Below, one piece after another: positions 1 through 5,863 of a DNA stretch of 13,238 nucleotides. Where the stretch lies: the NCBI GenBank assembly GCA_023412655.1, contig JAEYNH010000219.1, positions 1 to 13,238 on the forward strand. Direction: 5' to 3'. The DNA comes from Pseudomonadota bacterium. Its GTDB lineage: Bacteria > Pseudomonadota > Alphaproteobacteria > Caulobacterales > Caulobacteraceae. Positions within the stretch are counted from its first letter, which is position 1. Every line of letters begins with the position of its first letter. The translations under genes were made by a program, and so were the position numbers. Under the pieces are notes generated by a model. That model worked only from the letters and a program-made list of their open reading frames with translations, ran no database searches and was not told the DNA's origin.

Positions 1-309
1 GGCCTGCACCGCCGCCCCCGCGGCCCGGCGAGCGGCGGTGAGGCTGCCGGCCGACATGAGGGTATCCTCGTCCAGGACGTGGACGCCGTGGATGGGCGGC
101 AGGCCGAAGATGCGCGCGAGGTGTTCGGGGCTGTGGACCCGAGCGAGGTCGGCCTCCTCGGCGATGGGCGCATCGTTGGGGATCAGCGCCAGGTCCGTGG
201 CGTCGTTCAGGGCGTCGATCACGGCCCGCAGGCGCTCGGGCCGCTCAAGATGAGACTCGCCTGGACGATGGTCCAGCATGTCTTCATGAGTATAAAGCGC
301 CACGTCCAT
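1..309 (-). CDS. Histone deacetylase family protein, N-terminal part (partial)
   Basis: The reading frame starts at an ATG (309-307) and stays open to the window edge, giving 103 residues. Seen: an N-terminal HLERPERL block (residues 20-27) matching the H-P-E-R-P-E-R-L signature of the histone deacetylase/AcuC/acetylpolyamine amidohydrolase fold, then RVHSPEHLARI, then a DEDT..S.GS..AARRAAGA segment typical of the family before the catalytic core. Family knowledge: these are zinc-dependent hydrolases that remove acetyl groups from lysine or polyamines. The zinc ligands and catalytic histidine pair lie beyond the window and cannot be checked. An AGGA-like sequence lies just upstream of the ATG. 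The gene is divergent from the GNAT acetyltransferase at 377, with 67 bases between them. Substrate unknown. Confidence 0.85.
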   Translation of the reverse strand, partial: MDVALYTHEDMLDHRPGESHLERPERLRAVIDALNDATDLALIPNDAPIAEEADLARVHSPEHLARIFGLPPIHGVHVLDEDTLMSAGSLTAARRAAGAAVQA

Positions 310-376
310 GGCCCCATCCTAGCGCAATCCGGCGTCAGGCCGGAGTCGCCGGTCGGGGGGCCGATTCCGGAGCCCC

Positions 377-940
377 ATGAGCGATCCCGTCATCCGCCGC
401 GCTGGCCCTGCCGACGCCGAGGTTCTTTCCGAACTCGGCGCCCGCACCTTCACCGAGACGTTCGGCCACCTCTACCCCGCGGAAGACCTGGCCGACTTCC
501 TGGCCGAAGCCTACGACCTCGAGCGGACCCGCGCCGACCTGGCCGATCCGGAGAAGGCCTCGTGGCTGGTGGAGGTGGGCGGCCAGCCGGTGGGCTACGC
601 CCTCGCCGGGCCCTGCGCCCTGCCCCACGCCGAGGTGACCCCGACCTGCGGGGAGCTGAAGCGGTTCTACCTGCTGAAGGGCTTCCAGGGCGGCGGGATC
701 GGCCTACGGTTGTTCGGCCACGTCATGGCCTGGCTTCAGTCGAACGGGCGGCGGGACGTATGGATCGGCGTCTGGTCCGAGAATTACGGCGCGCAGCGCT
801 TCTACGCCCGCCAGGGATTCACCAAGGTGGGCCACTATGGCTTCACTGTAGGACGAACAGTGGATTCCGAATTCATTCTTCGACGTGCAGCGGTAAGTTT
901 TGCCACCAATTCGCCCGAATCCTCGTTCGCAGAACCATAG
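377..940 (+). CDS. GNAT family N-acetyltransferase, PaiA-like
   Basis: This 187-residue protein has the GNAT fold. The acetyl-CoA-binding loop Q-x-x-G-x-G is at residues 104-109 after a LKRFYLL strand. The C-terminal part shows WIGVWSEN and RFYARQGF (about 129-148), the layout of PaiA-type spermidine/spermine acetyltransferases. The N-terminal ARTFTETFGHLY also fits that group. It would transfer an acetyl group from acetyl-CoA to an amine in the cytoplasm; the substrate (polyamine, small molecule or protein) is not determined. A GGAG lies 6 bases before the ATG. Oddity: PaiA relatives usually end shortly after the strand equivalent to EFILRRA (about 165-171). Here a tail of about 16 residues runs into DNA with clearly lower GC, so the 3' end may have been altered. 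The product is a confident GNAT, the subfamily moderate. Confidence 0.9.
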   Translation: MSDPVIRRAGPADAEVLSELGARTFTETFGHLYPAEDLADFLAEAYDLERTRADLADPEKASWLVEVGGQPVGYALAGPCALPHAEVTPTCGELKRFYLLKGFQGGGIGLRLFGHVMAWLQSNGRRDVWIGVWSENYGAQRFYARQGFTKVGHYGFTVGRTVDSEFILRRAAVSFATNSPESSFAEP

Positions 941-1000
941 TCATCCAAAATTCGGCGTTCGCTGGCGGTTTATTGCCTAGATTTAACCTCCCGGCGTCTT
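835..1000. other. AT-rich patch at GNAT 3' end and upstream of the resolvase-like gene
   Basis: Base composition falls visibly here compared with the very GC-rich surroundings; runs such as GAATTCATTCTT, AGTTTTGCC and GGTTTATTGCC stand out. The patch covers the last GNAT codons and most of the 126-base spacer before the gene at 1067. It holds a direct repeat CGTTCGC(A/T)G at 924-932 and 956-964, spaced 32 bases (about three helical turns), and CCGAATT/AATTCGG inverted copies. It probably contains the promoter or operator of the resolvase-like gene. No clear -35/-10 pair could be assigned. Confidence 0.35.
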
Positions 1001-1019
1001 CACTTCGCCTTCCGCTTCT

Positions 1020-1050
1020 GGGACTCTGCAATCTCAAGTGGAGAGTTCCC
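1020..1050 (+). promoter_or_regulatory. Possible 5' leader hairpin of the resolvase-like gene
   Basis: GGGACTCT (1020-1027) can pair with AGAG-T-TCCC (1042-1050), giving eight base pairs with one bulged T and a 14-base loop. It ends 16 bases before the ATG at 1067, just ahead of the GAGG (1054-1057) that probably serves as ribosome binding site. It could influence translation. Support is structural only. Confidence 0.25.
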
Positions 1051-1066
1051 CGAGAGGCGGCTGGTA

Positions 1067-1567
1067 ATGCTCAAGATCGGCTATGTTCGGCTGGGCGAAG
1101 AGGATGTGAACCAGCAGATCGAAGCTCTCCAGGCCCTGGGCTGCCAGGTGATCCGCTCCGAGGAGCGCTTCGCCGAAGGCGGCGCCTCGCCGGTGCTGAA
1201 CTCGGTCCTCGACTTCATTTCCGAAGGTGACCAGCTGGTCGTCGGCCGCCTGGCGCACCTGGCCAGCACCAGCCACGACCTCCTCGACATCGTCGCCCGG
1301 CTGGAAGCCCGGGGCGCCACGCTCTACGTCGCCGACGCGGAGATCAGCAGCCAGGGCGAAAGCGGTCGGGCCCTGCGGGCGGTGCTCGAGGCGGTGGGCG
1401 CCCTGGAACAGGCCGGACCGCGCAAGCGCCGAGGATCCACCGCCGAGGCCCAGGAAATCCGCGCCCTGCGTCGCGCCGGCCTCGGGCCGGTGGAGATCGC
1501 CCGGCGGCTGGGCGTCTCGCGCATGACCGTCTGGCGCAAGCTGCGCGAGATCGAAGCCCAGGCCTGA
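1067..1567 (+). CDS. Serine-resolvase-like protein lacking catalytic residues, with C-terminal HTH
   Basis: The 166 residues follow the small serine recombinase layout without gaps at the start: MLKIGYVRLG aligns with the gamma-delta resolvase start MRLFGYARVS. Seen: catalytic Ser10 is Gly10. The arginine of the (D/R)RP-type loop (R45) is Ser41. The strand normally reading KLDRLGR reads RLAHLAS (61-67), so Asp67, Arg68 and Arg71 are replaced by Ala, His and Ser; only Arg8 remains. The fold-defining segments (EGDQLVV, LLDIVARLEARGATLYVADAEISS, GRALRAVLEAVGALEQ) and a helix-turn-helix (about 141-159, IARRLGVSRMTVWRKL) are intact. It therefore should not catalyse recombination and probably acts as a DNA-binding regulator. 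The intact frame and normal codon use argue against a decaying pseudogene. It converges on the LysR gene with a 7-base gap. Confidence 0.85.
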   Translation: MLKIGYVRLGEEDVNQQIEALQALGCQVIRSEERFAEGGASPVLNSVLDFISEGDQLVVGRLAHLASTSHDLLDIVARLEARGATLYVADAEISSQGESGRALRAVLEAVGALEQAGPRKRRGSTAEAQEIRALRRAGLGPVEIARRLGVSRMTVWRKLREIEAQA

Positions 1568-1582
1568 GCCGGAGCTAGGCCT
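1560..1582. terminator. Convergent-gene hairpin (possible bidirectional terminator)
   Basis: AGGCCT (1560-1565) and AGC (1567-1569) pair with GCT (1574-1576) and AGGCCT (1577-1582) around a CGGA loop, with one bulged G at 1566. The hairpin contains the stop codons of both converging genes (TGA 1565-1567 on +, TAG 1577-1575 on -). There is no T-run on either side, so a rho-independent role is uncertain. Confidence 0.4.
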
Positions 1583-2477
1583 CGCCTCGCCGGCTGGCGC
1601 GCACGAAATCCACGAACGCCCGCAGGGGCGAGGGCAAGGTCCGCCGGCTGGGGTAGTAGAGAAACGGGCCGGGGAACGGCTCGGACCAGTCGGCCAGCAC
1701 CTCCACCAGCCGCCCGTCGTCCAGATAGGGCTGGGCATAGCCATCGAAGGCGAAGACGAAGCCGACGCCAGCCAGGGCGCCCTGCATCAGCAGGCTGAAG
1801 TTGCTGGCCACCAGCGGCCCCTGCGGAGAGATCCTTACCGTCTCCCCGCCCCGCTCGAACTCCCAGGCCAACTCGACGCCGCTGGAGAAGCGGGTGCGAA
1901 GGCAAGGACGCTCCAGCAGATCGCGGGGATGTTCGGGACGGCCGACCTGCCGGATCAGCTCCGGGGCGGCGACCACGGCGTAGCGCTGGGGCGGCCCCAG
2001 GGAGACCGCCACCATGTCCTGGGCCAGGCTCTCGCCCCAGCGGACGCCGGCGTCATAGCCCTCGGCGACAATGTCCACGAAGGCGGTCTCGATCTCCACT
2101 TCCACGCGCACGGCGGGATAGAGGGCCAGGAAGCGGGTGATCAGCGGCCCGAGCACAAGGTCCGCCGCCGGTTGCGGGGCGTTGATGCGCAGGGCGCCGG
2201 ACGGCTCGCTCTGGGCTGACCGGGCGTCGGATACAGCCTCCCGGATCTCGGCCAGGGCCGGCTGCAGCCGCTCCAGCAGGGCCGCGCCCGCGTCGGTGAG
2301 GGCGACGCTGCGCGTCGTGCGGTTCAGCAGGCGCACGCCCATGCGGGCTTCCAGGTCGCGGAGGTTGGCGCTGAGGGTCGAGGCCGAGACCCCGCGCTCC
2401 AGAGCGGCCCGGCGGAAGTTGCGGTGGCGCGCGATGGCCGCGAACGCCGCCAAGGCATCCAGATCGAGCCGGTCCAT
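1575..2477 (-). CDS. LysR family transcriptional regulator
   Basis: About 300 residues, the usual LysR length. An N-terminal winged helix-turn-helix (about residues 5-65) contains NFRRAALERGVSASTLSANL and the LysR hallmark RLLNRTTRSVALTDAG. A co-inducer-binding domain follows, with typical GALRINAP, FLALYPAVRVEV and YDAGVRWGE segments (about 90-295). It would bind DNA as a tetramer and respond to an unknown small ligand. Start choice: GGAGGG directly abuts a first ATG (2480-2478), leaving no spacer, whereas the second ATG (2477-2475) sits four bases after GGAGG; I prefer the second. The gene is divergent from the aldo/keto reductase at 2585, the usual arrangement for a LysR protein and its target, so that reductase is the likely regulated gene. 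Confidence 0.93.
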   Translation of the reverse strand: MDRLDLDALAAFAAIARHRNFRRAALERGVSASTLSANLRDLEARMGVRLLNRTTRSVALTDAGAALLERLQPALAEIREAVSDARSAQSEPSGALRINAPQPAADLVLGPLITRFLALYPAVRVEVEIETAFVDIVAEGYDAGVRWGESLAQDMVAVSLGPPQRYAVVAAPELIRQVGRPEHPRDLLERPCLRTRFSSGVELAWEFERGGETVRISPQGPLVASNFSLLMQGALAGVGFVFAFDGYAQPYLDDGRLVEVLADWSEPFPGPFLYYPSRRTLPSPLRAFVDFVRASRRGEA

Positions 2478-2486
2478 CATCCCTCC

Positions 2487-2536
2487 ATTGTTCGGAAATC
2501 AGCACAGACCATCCGGAACAATGCCGATTATCGGAA
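2487..2536. promoter_or_regulatory. Putative LysR operator region between divergent genes
   Basis: The LysR/reductase spacer holds a perfect inverted repeat, ATTGTTC (2487-2493) and GAACAAT (2516-2522). Three similar elements TTCGGAA (2491-2497), TCCGGAA (2512-2518) and ATCGGAA (2530-2536) are spaced 21 and 18 bases. A perfect palindrome CCGAT-T-ATCGG spans 2524-2534. Repeats spaced about two helical turns in a divergent spacer are what LysR tetramers usually bind. The assignment is by pattern and position only. Confidence 0.45.
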
Positions 2537-2571
2537 GGAAGGCCCAGGCCTAACCTTTGCCTACGAACGCT

Positions 2572-2578
2572 AAGGAGG
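2572..2578 (+). promoter_or_regulatory. Strong ribosome binding site of the aldo/keto reductase
   Basis: AAGGAGG lies six bases before the ATG at 2585. It fixes that start against the second in-frame ATG at 2591 (MQM...). It is one of the best Shine-Dalgarno sequences in the window. Confidence 0.7.
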
Positions 2579-2584
2579 CGAACG

Positions 2585-3577
2585 ATGCAGATGCGCAAGC
2601 TTGGCATGACCGGTCCCGAGGTTTCCGCCCTTGGCCTCGGCTGCATGGGCATGTCGGACATGTACGGGCCGGCGGACCGGGCCGAGAGCCTGGCCACCAT
2701 CGATGCCGCCGTGGCGGCGGGGATCACCCTGCTGGACACCGGCGACTTCTACGGCATGGGCCACAACGAGATGCTGATCGGCGAGGCCTTGAAGCGCCAC
2801 CGCCGGGACGACCTGGTGCTGAGCGTGAAATACGGCGCCCTGCGCAGTCCCGAGGGCGCCTTCCTGGGCTATGACGCCCGGCCGATCGCGACCCGCAGCG
2901 CCCTGGCCTATTCGCTGCAAAGGCTGGGCGTCGACCACATCGACATCTACCGGCCCTCGCGCCTCGATCCGGCCGTGCCCATCGAGGACACCATCGGCGC
3001 CATCGCCGAGCTCGTGCAGGCCGGCTATGTGCGCCACATCGGCCTGTCGGAGGTGGGCTCAGAGACCATCCGGCGAGCCGCCGCGGTCCATCCGATCTGC
3101 GACCTGCAGATCGAGTACAGCCTGCTGTCGCGGGGCATCGAGGACGGGATCCTCGACACCTGCCGCGAGCTGGGCATCGGGATCACCGCCTATGGCGTCC
3201 TGGCCCGAGGGCTGATCGGCGGCCACATCACCGCCGCGCCGGAGGGCCGCGACTTCCGCGGCATGACCCCGCGCTTCCAGGGCGAAAACCTCGAGCAGAA
3301 CCTGCGGCTGGGCGAGGCGCTGAGGGCCGCGGCCGAGGCGGCGGGGGTGACGCCGGCCCAGGCGGCCATCGCCTGGGTGGCGTCCCGCGGGGACGACATC
3401 GTGCCGCTGGTGGGCGCGCGCCGGCGCGAACGGCTGACCGAGGCGCTGGAGGCGCTGGAGGCGCCGCTGACCGCGGCGGAGCTGGCGTCGTTCGAGGCCG
3501 CCGTGCCGAGAGGCGCGGCCGCGGGTGAGCGATACCCCAGCGCGCTGATGGCTCACCTCGACAGCGAGAAGGGCTGA
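2585..3577 (+). CDS. Aldo/keto reductase with substituted catalytic histidine
   Basis: The 330 residues fit a full-length (alpha/beta)8-barrel aldo/keto reductase. Seen: N-terminal RKLGMTGPEVSALGLGCMGMS, the DTGDFYG block with Asp51 and Tyr56, Lys82 in SVKYG, and the C-terminal NADP(H)-binding strands with IVPLVGARRRERL (about 273-285). The family reduces aldehydes or ketones with NADPH in the cytoplasm; the substrate is unknown. Oddity: where the YajO/AKR13-like relatives read Y-Q-H-R-V-D-P, this one reads R-P-S-R-L-D-P (123-129), so the tetrad histidine is Ser125. Other known reductases lack this histidine too (for example the potassium-channel beta subunits), so activity may persist with altered substrate range. 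Divergent from the LysR gene and preceded by a strong ribosome binding site. Confidence 0.92.
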   Translation: MQMRKLGMTGPEVSALGLGCMGMSDMYGPADRAESLATIDAAVAAGITLLDTGDFYGMGHNEMLIGEALKRHRRDDLVLSVKYGALRSPEGAFLGYDARPIATRSALAYSLQRLGVDHIDIYRPSRLDPAVPIEDTIGAIAELVQAGYVRHIGLSEVGSETIRRAAAVHPICDLQIEYSLLSRGIEDGILDTCRELGIGITAYGVLARGLIGGHITAAPEGRDFRGMTPRFQGENLEQNLRLGEALRAAAEAAGVTPAQAAIAWVASRGDDIVPLVGARRRERLTEALEALEAPLTAAELASFEAAVPRGAAAGERYPSALMAHLDSEKG

Positions 3578-3588
3578 CAGAGCCCTTC
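3568..3588 (+). terminator. Perfect hairpin over the aldo/keto reductase stop codon
   Basis: GAAGGGCT (3568-3575) pairs perfectly with AGCCCTTC (3581-3588) around a GACAG loop; the TGA stop (3575-3577) lies at the stem-loop junction. No T-tract follows, so it may stabilise the transcript end or assist rho-type termination rather than act as a classic intrinsic terminator. Confidence 0.45.
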
Positions 3589-3660
3589 CGCATACTGGAC
3601 ATCGGGGACCGAGGGCCGCATCCTTCGCGTTCAAACGGACGTTCGAGAGCCCGCCCCCCG

Positions 3661-4839
3661 ATGTTCATGCGCTTCTTCACCGAACTCCGCGAAGCCCGGG
3701 TGCCGGTGACGCTGAAGGAATACCTCGCCCTGATGGAGGGCCTGGACAAGGGCGTCATCGACCGTTCGGTTGACGACTTCTACTACCTCTCGCGCGCCGC
3801 CCTGGTGAAGGACGAGAAGAACCTCGACAAGTTCGACCGGGTGTTCGGCCACGTGTTCAAGGGGCTTGAGCGGATCGACGGGGAAGACCTCGCCGCAGAC
3901 ATCCCCGCCGAGTGGCTGAAGAAGCTGTCCGAGAAGTTCCTCACCGAGGAGGAGAAGGCGCAGATCGAGGCCCTGGGCGGCTTCGACAAGCTGATGGAGA
4001 CGCTTGCGCAGCGCATCCGCGAGCAGAAGGAGCGCCACGAGGGCGGCAACAAGATGATCGGCACCGGCGGCACCTCGCCGTTCGGCGCCAACGGCTACAA
4101 TCCCGAGGGCGTGCGGATCGGCCAGGACAAGAGCCGCCACGGGAAGGCGGTGAAGGTCTGGGACAAGCGCGAGTACAAGAACCTGGACGACCAGGTCGAA
4201 CTCGGCACCCGCAACATCAAGGTCGCCCTGCGCCGGCTGCGGCGCTGGGTGCGCGACGGGGCCGCCGAGGAGCTGGACCTGGATGGCACCATCAAGGGAA
4301 CGGCCGAGAAGGGATACCTGGACATCCACCTGCGACCCGAGCGCCGCAACAAGATCAGCGTGCTGATCTTCTTCGACATCGGCGGCTCGATGGACAGCCA
4401 CATCAAGGTCTGCGAGGAGCTGTTCAGCGCGGCCCGGGCCGAGTTCAAGAACATGGAGTTCTACTACTTCCACAACTGCCTCTACGAGGCCGTGTGGAAG
4501 GACAACCGGCGCCGCCACGCCGAGAAGATCCCCACGTGGGACGTGCTCCACAAGTTCCCCCACGACTACAAGGTCATCTTCGTGGGCGACGCGACCATGA
4601 GCCCCTACGAGATCACCTATCCCGGCGGCTCGGTGGAGCACTGGAACGAGGAGGCCGGCGCGGTCTGGATCGACCGGGTCACGCAGATCTACGAGCACTG
4701 CGTGTGGCTGAACCCCACGGCCGAGCGGCACTGGGACTACACCCCGTCCATTGGGGTCATGAAGCAGTTGGTGGGCGACCGGATGTTCCCGCTGACCATC
4801 GAAGGCCTTGAGAAGGCCATGAAGGAGCTGGCGCGCTAG
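3661..4839 (+). CDS. VWA domain-containing protein, CoxE-like
   Basis: The 392-residue protein has a helical N-terminal half starting with FFTELREARVPVTLKEYLALMEGLD, the conserved opening of CoxE-like/COG3825 proteins. A von Willebrand A domain begins near residue 231 (KISVLIFFDIGGSMD). The MIDAS metal site is partly changed: D239-x-G241-x-S243 instead of D-x-S-x-S, with a plausible distal Asp310 in FVGDATMSPYE. A charged, glycine-rich linker (about 120-165) separates the halves. There is no signal peptide or membrane segment, so it is probably cytoplasmic. Family knowledge: such proteins usually work with a MoxR-type AAA+ ATPase as a chaperone or metal-insertion pair, often from an adjacent gene; no MoxR gene is in this window. 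No clear ribosome binding site precedes the ATG, and ATG 3667 is an alternative start. Confidence 0.88.
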   Translation: MFMRFFTELREARVPVTLKEYLALMEGLDKGVIDRSVDDFYYLSRAALVKDEKNLDKFDRVFGHVFKGLERIDGEDLAADIPAEWLKKLSEKFLTEEEKAQIEALGGFDKLMETLAQRIREQKERHEGGNKMIGTGGTSPFGANGYNPEGVRIGQDKSRHGKAVKVWDKREYKNLDDQVELGTRNIKVALRRLRRWVRDGAAEELDLDGTIKGTAEKGYLDIHLRPERRNKISVLIFFDIGGSMDSHIKVCEELFSAARAEFKNMEFYYFHNCLYEAVWKDNRRRHAEKIPTWDVLHKFPHDYKVIFVGDATMSPYEITYPGGSVEHWNEEAGAVWIDRVTQIYEHCVWLNPTAERHWDYTPSIGVMKQLVGDRMFPLTIEGLEKAMKELAR

Positions 4840-4903
4840 GCGGGCGGAGCGAAAACCGGGGGTGTGCGGTTGCGCGGGATCGACCTAAGCTCGCGGGATG
4901 CTT

Positions 4904-4909
4904 AAGGGA
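4904..4909 (+). promoter_or_regulatory. Ribosome binding site deciding the TetR start
   Basis: AAGGGA lies six bases before the ATG at 4916 and inside the reading frame that would open at the upstream ATG 4898, which has no comparable site. It favours 4916 as the start. Confidence 0.55.
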
Positions 4910-4915
4910 TTCGCC

Positions 4916-5575
4916 ATGACCGATCCCCTGATCCAGGACGCGAACGAGACCGAGGAAGCGCAAGCCGCCACCAAGGCCGCGGTGTTCAACGCGGCCGAGC
5001 GGCTGTTCGCCCTGCACGGGTTCCAGAACGTCTCGGTGCGGGACATCACCGCCGAGGCCGGGGTGAACCTGGCCAGCGTGAACTATCACTTCGGCTCGAA
5101 GGACGCCCTGCTCTTCGAGATCTTCAAGCGCCGCACCGCGGAACTGAACCGGGAACGCGCGCGGCTGCTGCACGAGGCCAACGCCCGCCACGCCGGAAAG
5201 CCGCCGGTGCGCGACATCCTCGAGGCCTATTTCACGCCGCCCCTGCGCTGGTCGGCGCCGGACAACGACCGCCGCATCTCGCTGCAGTTCATCATCCGCG
5301 CCCGCTCGGAAGGGACGGAGGAGATGAAGGAGGTGCTGCGCAACGACGTCAGCCACCTCGCCCGCTTCGCCGAGGCCCTGCTGGCGACGCGCCCCGACCT
5401 GCCCAAGGAAGACGTCTACTGGCGGCTGCACTTCGTGCTCGGCATGGTGCACAATAACCGCTTCGCCGAGTTCGACCGGCTGCACCACCTGTCGGGCGGC
5501 GTCACCCGGGAAGGCGATGTGGCGGCGCTGCTGAAGCGGATGCTGGATTTCGCCGAGGCCGGCTTCCTGGCCTAG
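4916..5575 (+). CDS. TetR/AcrR family regulator, PsrA-like
   Basis: 219 residues from the preferred ATG; an in-frame ATG at 4898 would add six. The N-terminal TetR helix-turn-helix reads VRDITAEAGVNLASVNYHFGSK (about residues 41-62); the AGVNLA-VNYHFGSK-AL pattern is that of the PsrA-like branch. The C-terminal ligand domain has YWRLHFVLGM near residues 176-185, also resembling PsrA (FWRVHFMLGA). Family knowledge: PsrA senses long-chain fatty acids; the ligand here is not shown. No obvious target operon is adjacent: the upstream neighbour is the VWA gene and the downstream neighbour converges with a 7-base gap. An 8-base direct repeat CGCGGGAT (4873-4880 and 4892-4899) upstream might be an operator, but TetR sites are normally inverted repeats. 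Confidence 0.9.
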   Translation: MTDPLIQDANETEEAQAATKAAVFNAAERLFALHGFQNVSVRDITAEAGVNLASVNYHFGSKDALLFEIFKRRTAELNRERARLLHEANARHAGKPPVRDILEAYFTPPLRWSAPDNDRRISLQFIIRARSEGTEEMKEVLRNDVSHLARFAEALLATRPDLPKEDVYWRLHFVLGMVHNNRFAEFDRLHHLSGGVTREGDVAALLKRMLDFAEAGFLA

Positions 5576-5582
5576 CCGCCGC

Positions 5583-5843
5583 TCAGAAGCCCTCCTGCAC
5601 GACCACCGCGGTCACCGGCGCCTTGCGAAACAGGGCGCCGCGATAACGCGCCTCGCCCGCCCCGGCCGGCTCCACGCCGCCGTCGTCCAGGAACTCGGCC
5701 CAACGGTCCTCGGGCAGCAGCAGCACGAGGTCGGCGCGGTCCGCATAGGCGTCGATCTCTCGGTCCGCCTCTTCGCGGATGGACAGGCCCGGCGGCTTGC
5801 CGGGATCCTTCTCGTCGAGATGGGTGGGGGTGGGCTCGGTCAT
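5583..5843 (-). CDS. Hypothetical 86-residue protein, third gene of the repair cassette
   Basis: I do not recognise this family. It starts at ATG 5843-5841 behind GGAGG with a four-base spacer, 20 bases after the UdgX-fusion stop and on the same strand, so it is probably co-transcribed with the two repair genes. The first 35 residues are rich in charge and proline (TEPTPTHLDEKDPGKPPG, then a REEADREIDAYADRAD helix). A short hydrophobic strand VLLLPE, a DRWAEFLDDGG segment and a C-terminal strand pair ending APVTAVVVQEGF follow. No cysteines, no membrane segment and no signal peptide, so a small soluble cytoplasmic protein. Codon use matches the neighbours. A longer open frame reaching upstream to about 6395 overlaps the UdgX gene in another frame and is not credible. 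Confidence 0.7.
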   Translation of the reverse strand: MTEPTPTHLDEKDPGKPPGLSIREEADREIDAYADRADLVLLLPEDRWAEFLDDGGVEPAGAGEARYRGALFRKAPVTAVVVQEGF

Positions 5844-5863
5844 GGCTCCTCCGTGGGCCCTCG

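Noticed and set aside
79..1230. Plus-strand open frame of 383 codons spanning four features
   Set aside because: It crosses the deacetylase gene antisense, the GNAT gene in a different frame and the resolvase-like start. The translation is Arg/Pro/Gly-rich without recognisable motifs.
1067..1567. Active transposon resolvase or phage-derived recombinase marking a mobile element
   Set aside because: The catalytic serine and almost all active-site residues are missing, and there are no terminal inverted repeats, transposase or target duplications nearby.
3629..3644. Possible second LexA box upstream of the VWA gene
   Set aside because: The two GTTC half-sites are separated by eight bases, not the seven required by the known operator.
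3631..4731. Long minus-strand open frame antisense to the VWA gene
   Set aside because: The plus-strand frame encodes a recognisable CoxE/VWA protein. The antisense product is Leu/Val/His-rich shadow sequence.
4873..4899. Direct repeat CGCGGGAT upstream of the TetR gene as an operator
   Set aside because: TetR-type proteins usually bind inverted repeats, and an 8-base GC-rich repeat is plausible by chance here. Noted in the gene entry only.
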